Origin: Chromera velia
Lineage: Eukaryota; Sar; Chromeraceae
DNA: 20,730 bases
Direction of reading: 5' to 3'
NCBI GenBank assembly: GCA_018398765.1
Contig: JAHBMJ010005861.1
Coordinates: 38,610 to 59,339 of the forward strand
Position 1 is the stretch's first letter; every line of letters begins with the position of its first letter. Made by a program: the position numbers and the translations under genes. The notes beneath the pieces were generated by a model. The model worked only from the letters and a program-made list of their open reading frames with translations. It was not told where the DNA came from and did not search any database. Positions 15,451-20,730 of the stretch are shown piece by piece.

Positions 15451-18147
15451 GTGTCCACCACCGTGTCCCACATGTGCCTTCATTTGCGCCATGATCTGTC
15501 AGCGTCTTCCATCTTCCATGGCTTGAGGAAATCGTCGGTACTCTCTCTCTTGTACCCCTCTTTTGCTCCCCCCACTTCCCACTTCGGATTCCACCCTCAT
15601 GTTACCAATCTGCGCTTGCGATCCTTCCTTGCCCCACATGGGGAATGCCAGAGGCAGAGTCAAGCAACTGCCCCTCCCCTCCTGCTCCCCCCTTGCTACC
15701 CAGCCCTCTCTCTCAGGCCGTCCCCGCAGCGGACCCCGCTTGGTGGCGTGCGAGTCTCAGAGACACGAAGAGAAAAACGGCTGGCTGCCGCGGCCCCCTC
15801 TCTCCGCGAGTGCAACCAAAACATCCGATACGATCACTGCCTGCCTGGCTGCATTTGACACCATGCAGTTTGAGAGGAAGGGATCACGGGAAGATGTGGC
15901 GTGCAGACATGTCTGTCTGTCTGTCTGTCTATTCGGGTATGTGTTTGATGGGGACTTCCTGCAGGACCTCTTTTTCTTCATTCAGCGGTGGGGGGGAGCG
16001 TTAGTGGTGAGCATTCTGGAAGTGGCCTTGCAGGGTGTGGCCAACAACGAGTGGGTGAAGCGGCTCAAGGTAGGAATGGGACAGGCAGAGGACGGTAGGC
16101 GGGGTCGTTGGTGTGCCAGAGGTCGCAGAGACGGTAACAAACTCCCTGAAAGAACATCTCGATGGTGTTCTGTGCGGCCTGGATGACCTCGTAGACGCGA
16201 TTCCAGCGTGTCTCTGCCTGCGGCAGATCGATGACGTTGTGCTTGTAGAAGTGCGGGAACCCCCACTGATCGAAGTAGTGGACCGCGTTGCTGTCGGTGA
16301 GGCGCGCCTCCCTCTGCCAGCGGAATCGCCAAGAGCTGGGATCTTTCCGAGGCCACGCCTCGGTGAACGTGTCCATGTTCCAATTGACATAGGAGAAGGC
16401 CCCCCATCCGAAGAGCGTCCGCTTGTCAGGCCTGATTGTGACCGGGTGACGGTATTTGGGGTCCCACTGGAGACGGAGATTTCCGATTCGGCTGAGGGGT
16501 TCTGGCAGTCCATCGGGGCCGGGAGGCCAGGGGGGAAGGTGGGCGGGGGGAGGAGGCAGCGTACTCTCAGGAACTGCGGGAAGAGCGGGAGGAGCGGCGG
16601 GGATATGCACCCCGATCTCTGCGAGAGCTGCAGCGTCCTTCTGCGGTTGCCTGCAGACGGGGCAGGTCGCGGATCTCTTTGGCTGTCCAAGGCAACGAAG
16701 AAACCATTTCCGCGCGCATCCGCGGTGCATCTCGTGTCCGCATGACAGTTTGAAAGTCTTCCCATCTTCTCCCATCATTGCAACGGTCTCACTCATTGCC
16801 GGTGCGCGAGAACAATCGGCCCCAGTCCTGCCTGCAATAACTCCGCTCATGCACACGGCGCACGAATCAGGACCTTGCTGACCAGCGCAAAGGGGCGGTT
16901 TTTCTGCATTCTGATGGTTCGTAGGAGGATCTACTTGCTGCTCCTGCTGAGAAACAGCGGGGATGGCTTCAAATGCAGGCTTCCGAACAAGGGGGCGTGT
17001 CTGCTCTGCCTGCTGCCGAGAGGGGGCACCCATCTGGTGTGCGTGTGCGCGAGTGGGGACGCGCGTCTGCTCTGCCTGCTGCTGAGAGGGGGCACCTATC
17101 TGTTGTGCGTGTGCGCGAGTGGGGGCGCGCGTCTGCTCTGCCTGCTGCCGAGAGGGGGCACCTATCTGGGTTGCGTGTGCGCGAGTGGGGACGCGCGTCT
17201 GCTCTCCCTGCTGCCGAGAGGGGGCACCCATCTGGTGTGCGTGTGCGCGAGTGGGGGCGCGCGTCTGCTCTGCCTGCTGCCGAGAGGGGGCACCTATCTG
17301 TCGTGCGTGTGCGCGAGTGGGGACGCGCGTCTGCTCTGCCTGCTGCCGAGAGGGGGCACCTATCTGTTGTGCGTGTGCGCGAGTGGGGACGCGCGTCTGC
17401 TCTGCCTGCTGCCGAGAGGGGGCACCTATCTGTTTTGCGTGTGCGCGAGTGGGGGCGCGTGTCTGTTGTGACTGCTGAGGCCGAGTAAGGGGTCCCACCT
17501 GTTGTGCCTGCTGTCGAGGAGGGAGGGCTGCCTGTTGCGGCTGCTGATGGACGTCCGTGAGAACCCCTCTTCTTCGAGGGCCCGGCTGTTGTGATCCCGT
17601 TGCTGTACTCATCCCTGCAGGAGGGTTTGACATGGACGATCACGGGGAGAATTTGCAAGGCATTCAATGAAAAAGTCAAATGTGGGACCGCTTCTTATCA
17701 GGTCTTTCAGCTGGGCCTGCGTAGCGACATTGGAAGTCAGACAAAGGTAAAATTGAGCTGATTTCGTTTTCTATGCGACTCAAACTATCAGTAGGTCAGA
17801 TTCAACGTCTGTGAACGGGTAAGTGTTCCATGACTTCTGTATGTGTGAGAAAGTACGCAGGGTAAGTGCGGACGTATGAGTGGGGCGCTGAGGCCCTCCA
17901 TGCGGCAAAAGCGCGGCCGGCAGTCAAGAGACAGTACCTGTTGCAGCAAACGATGACAGAAATCTTGAGAACGCAATACGCATACAACAGATACAAAGAT
18001 TTATCTGAACACGCATGCAGACATGCTTTGCTCCTGCTTGCAGAAAGGAAGTGGCAGTTTCGTCCGTCCAACACGGGGAGGGAGGGAGGGAGGGAAGGAA
18101 GGAACGAAGGACTGGAGGAACGAAGGAACGCGGGAATGGAAGGTTGA
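14488..18147 (+). CDS. unknown multi-exon protein; exons 14488-14610, 14795-14851, 15704-16069, 17621-17746, 17881-18147 (outer ones tentative)
   Basis: Two exons are well marked. The one ending at 16069 (GGALVVSILEVALQGVANNE, then WVKRLK, donor GTAGGA) joins 17621-17746 (acceptor CATCCCTGCAG; EGLTWTITGRICKAFNEKVK, ending GSQTK, donor GTAAAA). The acceptor for the first of these is probably at 15703, after a long C-rich tract. Less certain exons, all also phase 0 at both ends, are 14488-14610 (IDSEEGAEELRRLRNKRED...), 14795-14851 (ends LRHLQLPWQ before a CAG|GTACGT donor) and 17881-18147 (WGAEALHAAKARPAVKRQYL...). Total about 312 residues. Its start is not identified: it may continue from the gene at 10404 through a phase-0 donor at 13305. 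No family is recognised. The 1551-nt intron 16070-17620 houses the antisense RING gene. The final exon runs into a GGGA-type microsatellite, so its end is uncertain. Confidence 0.45.
14959..15447. repeat. three-copy compound repeat: (CA)n plus unique core of about 110 nt
   Basis: The core starting AATTCTTCTCCAAGGGCGTC occurs at 14991, 15150 and 15311, almost identical each time, and each copy is flanked by (CA)10-17 tracts. Between copies a linker GACTCAAACAACGAGAAAAC is also repeated. The period is about 160 nt. It lies in a presumed intron. Open frames across it on both strands are repeat products. Confidence 0.95.
16065..17633 (-). CDS. RING-H2 finger protein with seven 22-residue N-terminal repeats
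   Basis: One minus-strand frame of 522 codons, ATG at 17633 and TGA at 16065; an in-frame TGA lies three codons upstream (17640-17642), so this is the first possible Met without splicing. A second Met is at residue 8. Residues 1-59 are Gln/Pro-rich. Residues 60-213 are seven exact-length repeats beginning [AV]PTRAHA and ending QTR. The RING ligands are C258, C261, C298, H300, H303, C306, C324 and C327 (CAVC...CGHEMHRGC...CPVC), a C3H2C3 arrangement with an unusually long first loop. RING-H2 domains usually recruit E2 enzymes, so an E3 ubiquitin ligase is inferred. A Pro-rich linker (about 345-380) follows, then a Trp/Tyr/Phe-rich C-terminal domain (about 385-522, FGWGAFSYVNWNMDTF) that I do not recognise. 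The gene fills the intron of a plus-strand gene. Confidence 0.8.
   Translation of the reverse strand: MSNPPAGMSTATGSQQPGPRRRGVLTDVHQQPQQAALPPRQQAQQVGPLTRPQQSQQTRAPTRAHAKQIGAPSRQQAEQTRVPTRAHAQQIGAPSRQQAEQTRVPTRAHARQIGAPSRQQAEQTRAPTRAHAHQMGAPSRQQGEQTRVPTRAHATQIGAPSRQQAEQTRAPTRAHAQQIGAPSQQQAEQTRVPTRAHAHQMGAPSRQQAEQTRPLVRKPAFEAIPAVSQQEQQVDPPTNHQNAEKPPLCAGQQGPDSCAVCMSGVIAGRTGADCSRAPAMSETVAMMGEDGKTFKLSCGHEMHRGCARKWFLRCLGQPKRSATCPVCRQPQKDAAALAEIGVHIPAAPPALPAVPESTLPPPPAHLPPWPPGPDGLPEPLSRIGNLRLQWDPKYRHPVTIRPDKRTLFGWGAFSYVNWNMDTFTEAWPRKDPSSWRFRWQREARLTDSNAVHYFDQWGFPHFYKHNVIDLPQAETRWNRVYEVIQAAQNTIEMFFQGVCYRLCDLWHTNDPAYRPLPVPFLP
16995..17456 (-). repeat. 66-bp coding minisatellite, seven copies
   Basis: Seven consecutive 66-bp units encode the 22-residue repeats of the RING protein. 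Variation is concentrated at three positions: Ala/Val at the first residue, Ile/Met at the tenth, and the eighth residue, which reads K, Q, R, H, T, Q, H through the array. Other positions are nearly invariant (one G for A, one Q for R). Because 66 is divisible by three, other frames on both strands are also open through the array. Confidence 0.95.
18060..18145. repeat. GGGA/GGAA-type purine repeat
   Basis: Degenerate tetranucleotide repeat (GGGAGGGAGGGA, then GGAACGAAGGA). It forms the 3' end of the last tentative plus-strand exon and gives the Gly/Arg/Glu-rich tail, which weakens that exon's 3' boundary. Confidence 0.85.
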
Positions 18148-19400
18148 CGAGGGAAAGATGGAAGAGAGGAAGTAGTTGAGGAAGATCTCTCAATTCATGC
18201 TTGACATTCTGTCCGTCTAAGGTCATTTTTCCGAATGTGTTACAGCATTCCAAGGGCTCACCCGCAGCAGGCGCAGGCAGTGGCTGGTTAAATCCCTGAG
18301 GCATTCGTTGGAGGAGTGACGTTTGGTGGTTTTCGAAGGGCACAAAGGTGCTGCCTGCAAGCACGCATTCACTTGCATAGAGACATCCTTTGAAAAAGCA
18401 GAGCAATGGAACGCTCCAAAACACGAAGTTAATGAAGCAGGTTGCCATGCAGTGATGACAAAGAGAGTGTGAGAGAGTGTGAGAGAGTGTCTGAGAGTGC
18501 GACAGTGCATGCCATGGAATCAGATCCAACATAGACCCTTGTGTCGGTGCTGCTGTCGTTGCGTGTTTGAATCCTCAAGCGTACGTGCCCTTTGCGCATC
18601 ATTGGTCAAACAACACTTGTTTATATATACACGCATACATCCAATGGCAGCTTTATGCGCACGTTCGAGACCCTCATGCACTCCAAGCCTGGCACGAAAG
18701 GATCTCACGTGCGTTCACAGCTGATCTACTGACCGTTCCCTGTCTGTTGGTGCTGGAGTGCGTTGGGTGCCTGCCGCAGAAGAGCACTTGCTGCTTGCAG
18801 CTGTTGAGGAGCCCCTGGACGTATGCCTTGCCGTTGCGCAGCTCGACTGAGGAGAGCCGCCATCTCCGAGGACCCACCCAAAGCCATCGAGGAAGCCATC
18901 CTGTTCGCCATCACGTAGAAGGTAGCTCAAAGCTTAAGTGGCTTCAAGTGAGTTGATGCATCAATAGAGGTCCGAAGTTTCGGCTTAAGTGGAACGAACT
19001 GATCGAGGTCAAACGTATACCCTCTACACTGAGCACAAATTTATGAGACGACAATGACGCTCTGTGTTCTGTTGTTGTTTCTCCAAAAAGAAAGAGAGAA
19101 GATGAGACACAAGGATCTTTTCTTGCTTGTATATATACTGGAGGTGGAAACTTACTGTGAATCAAGAACGCATCATCCCATGCAGAACATGGACCTGCAT
19201 GAGGAGCTCGTCGGATCAAAAGAACAACCGTTGTATTGCAATAGAGAGGGGGAAATGCATATATTAATATTTTCATTAATTGACATGCATGCAAGTGCGT
19301 TCGATCGCGACGCGCGCCAATGCTATAGTGCATTGATTCAAACTTTTATTAACAAGTGAGTGCGCGCGCTTTGCGCGCGGAAGTGACTAAGGTCTTGTCA
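18148..19400. other. no firm gene; possible small minus-strand frame
   Basis: I find no convincing exon chain. GTGTGAGAGA-type repeats occur near 18465-18500. On the minus strand, 18914 to 18726 encodes a compact Ala/Gln-rich peptide (MMANRMASSMALGG, then SSEMAALLSRAAQRQG) of 62 residues that is more protein-like than its surroundings, but no splice context or homology supports it. At 19363-19379 a GC hairpin (CGCGCGC, TTT, GCGCGCG) marks the border of the AT-rich region. Confidence 0.35.
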
Positions 19401-19409
19401 CCCGACTCT

Positions 19410-20080
19410 TGTGAGTGTGTTAATTATGACGTACGGGCTAAAGGAAAACGTTAAAAAACATAAGCATACAGTATTACTGTCTGATTACTAAATCTTTTCC
19501 TGGGCTACTATTAGTATCCAAATCCATCAATTACACATTCATTGAACCGAATACATTTAACATCATTATGACTTTAAAAAATTATGCATTCAATCAATTA
19601 ACTAGTCGATTAAATAAGAGCTGTGTCATAAAATGTTCTAAAATTCGTTAGACTTACGGCTAAACACATTGTATAACCTTTCTTAGAGGATACTTTTTGA
19701 TAAATGCTTTGTGTACCAACTGTCGAACTCATCGATCGATCAATAGTTAGTCAAAAAAGTTTTGTAATCTGGTATAAATTTTCCTAAATTTTCTTAAACA
19801 GCTTAATTATAATAACTTTTTATAACTGTATTCAATAAATTAATGCTGATCGATGTTGACGATCAACTTATGGATTAAGTATAATTAAGTCAAGAGAATT
19901 TACCATGCAATACCATTTAGGCGCCATCATGAAAAAAATATATAAAAGAGCGATGTGCAATAAATGATGGTCGATGTTGACAATCGAGTATGATCGTGTC
20001 GAGAAAACTTATCCTGAAACAACTTTCAGGCACTGTTATGAAAAAACATATAAAATAAGAGGTATATGTCCGGAGAGAGA
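19410..20080. other. AT-rich island 3
   Basis: AT-rich sequence with stops in all frames except a short plus-strand frame at 19974-20246 (basic, Lys/Arg-rich), which I do not consider a gene. The region contains one diverged tandem duplication (19833-20060). Confidence 0.55.
19833..20060 (+). repeat. diverged tandem duplication, two copies of about 120 nt
   Basis: Copy 1 starts CAATAAAT at 19833 and copy 2 at 19958. GATCGATGTTGACGATC (19848) matches GGTCGATGTTGACAATC (19969). Both copies end with a conserved block, CATCATGAAAAAAATATATA in copy 1 and CTGTTATGAAAAAACATATA in copy 2. Middle parts align with substitutions and small indels. Confidence 0.8.
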
Positions 20081-20730
20081 AACGAAAGGGGGGAAGAGAA
20101 TGAAGAAAGCAGTGACAGAAAGAAAGAAGAAACACAGAACAGATAAAGAGGACAGAAGAGGTGACGGAAGAAAAGATAGAAGAGCAGAAAAGCGAAATAT
20201 GGAAGGTTGTCAGGATAGCAAGTTGTTAAAAGCAGTCTTTAGATAAGGCGGCCCAGTCAGAACTTTTCAGTGAAAATAGGCAAACAGAAAGATCAAAATT
20301 CGGGAGGTAGTCAGGCAGACCGCATGCCGGGGGCGAGTAAGGTGCTTTTTACCCCCCCCTCTGCATAGGAGACCGGCGCTTTTCCGCAAAAAACTCGTTC
20401 TCATAATTGGTAAAGAGTTAGAAGCTGAAACTTTGTGAAAGAAGATGTTGTAATGATAGAAAAAGAACTATGGAACAGTTTTTTTATATCATTTCTAGAA
20501 ACATAGGCTGTTTTAATGATAAATTTCATTAATTGCTGATCAATTTTGGTTCAACCTACCTTAGAAAAGGTAAAGACCGGAACAATCAAGCCATGGTCCC
20601 CCCTCTTTCTTCAAGATTTTATATCTGGCGCTATGTGGCGTTTAGTGCCGCTCCGCGGCACCGTGACGTTTGACCGTAAACGTTTTGATCGTAAACTCCG
20701 CGGTGTCTAGAAAGCCTGTGGGGGGGGGGG
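20081..20730. other. no gene seen; ends in poly-G
   Basis: A purine-rich stretch (20080-20200, GAAAGAAGAAAC types) is followed by unremarkable sequence and an eleven-base G run at the right edge. I see no RNA gene or exon. Confidence 0.5.

Noticed and set aside
15937..15964. 28-nt GTATGT...CTGCAG segment within the exon ending at 16069
   Set aside because: Too short for an intron, and the frame reads through it sensibly (GYVFDGDFLQDLFFF).
16875..17488. Plus-strand Cys-rich or Ala/Arg-rich frames across the 66-bp repeat
   Set aside because: Antisense shadows of the RING protein repeats; the minus frame alone continues into a proper RING domain.
19054..19359. 101-codon plus-strand frame starting MTLCVLLLFLQKERE
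   Set aside because: No splice sites, no recognisable domain and mixed composition near an AT-rich border; probably chance.

Overview
The window looks like nuclear DNA of a eukaryotic alga or other protist. The genes have GT-AG introns (roughly 110 to 430 nt, one about 1.55 kb). Exons are GC-balanced, and there are long microsatellites of the (GAAA)n, (CA)n, (GA)n and (GACA)n types, GC-balanced gene blocks separated by AT-rich islands, and many TGCATG-like words. There are no bacterial-style operons. A chromerid or related alveolate alga is my guess from texture only, with low confidence. Poly-G runs at both ends, with a long (GAAA)n tract beside the left one, suggest a nearly complete contig cut at low-complexity sequence.

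Left part (1-5400). After the (GAAA)n tract there is one isolated minus-strand exon resembling an LC8-type dynein light chain. Next comes a frame-broken plus-strand relic that faintly resembles the cysteamine/cysteine dioxygenase cupin family. The plus-strand zinc-finger gene follows. Its firm exons are 2969-3751 and 4178-5118, with a matrin/U1-type C2H2 finger (CxxC-x12-HxxxxxH). A probable upstream exon at 2164-2612 carries five 69-bp (23-residue) repeats. Immediately downstream lies a C-terminal fragment of an FMN-dependent alpha-hydroxyacid oxidase/dehydrogenase, ending in the peroxisomal-type tripeptide SRL.

Middle (5400-10400). This holds pyrimidine-rich non-genic DNA, an AT-rich island, a large compound microsatellite, and one clean intronless gene on the minus strand: a membrane-anchored class I SAM-dependent methyltransferase of OMS1/METTL7-like type, 517 aa. 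It is separated from the next, divergent gene by about 900 bp containing a perfect 17-bp stem-loop.

Right part (10400-18150). A four-exon plus-strand gene of unknown function has phase-consistent splice junctions and one in-frame TGA in its last exon. An AT-rich island with an inverted ATAGAAAT/ATTTCTAT array follows. Then comes a second set of plus-strand exons, all bounded in phase 0, which may be a separate gene or a continuation of the first. One intron of this set (16070-17620) is almost exactly filled by an antisense gene for a RING-H2 protein (522 aa) carrying seven 22-residue repeats.

The end (18150-20730) has no convincing gene. It is AT-rich and contains one diverged tandem duplication. 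The genes do not form an obvious pathway. The noteworthy features are architectural: a nested antisense gene, in-frame coding minisatellites, an interrupted reading frame, and relic gene fragments.
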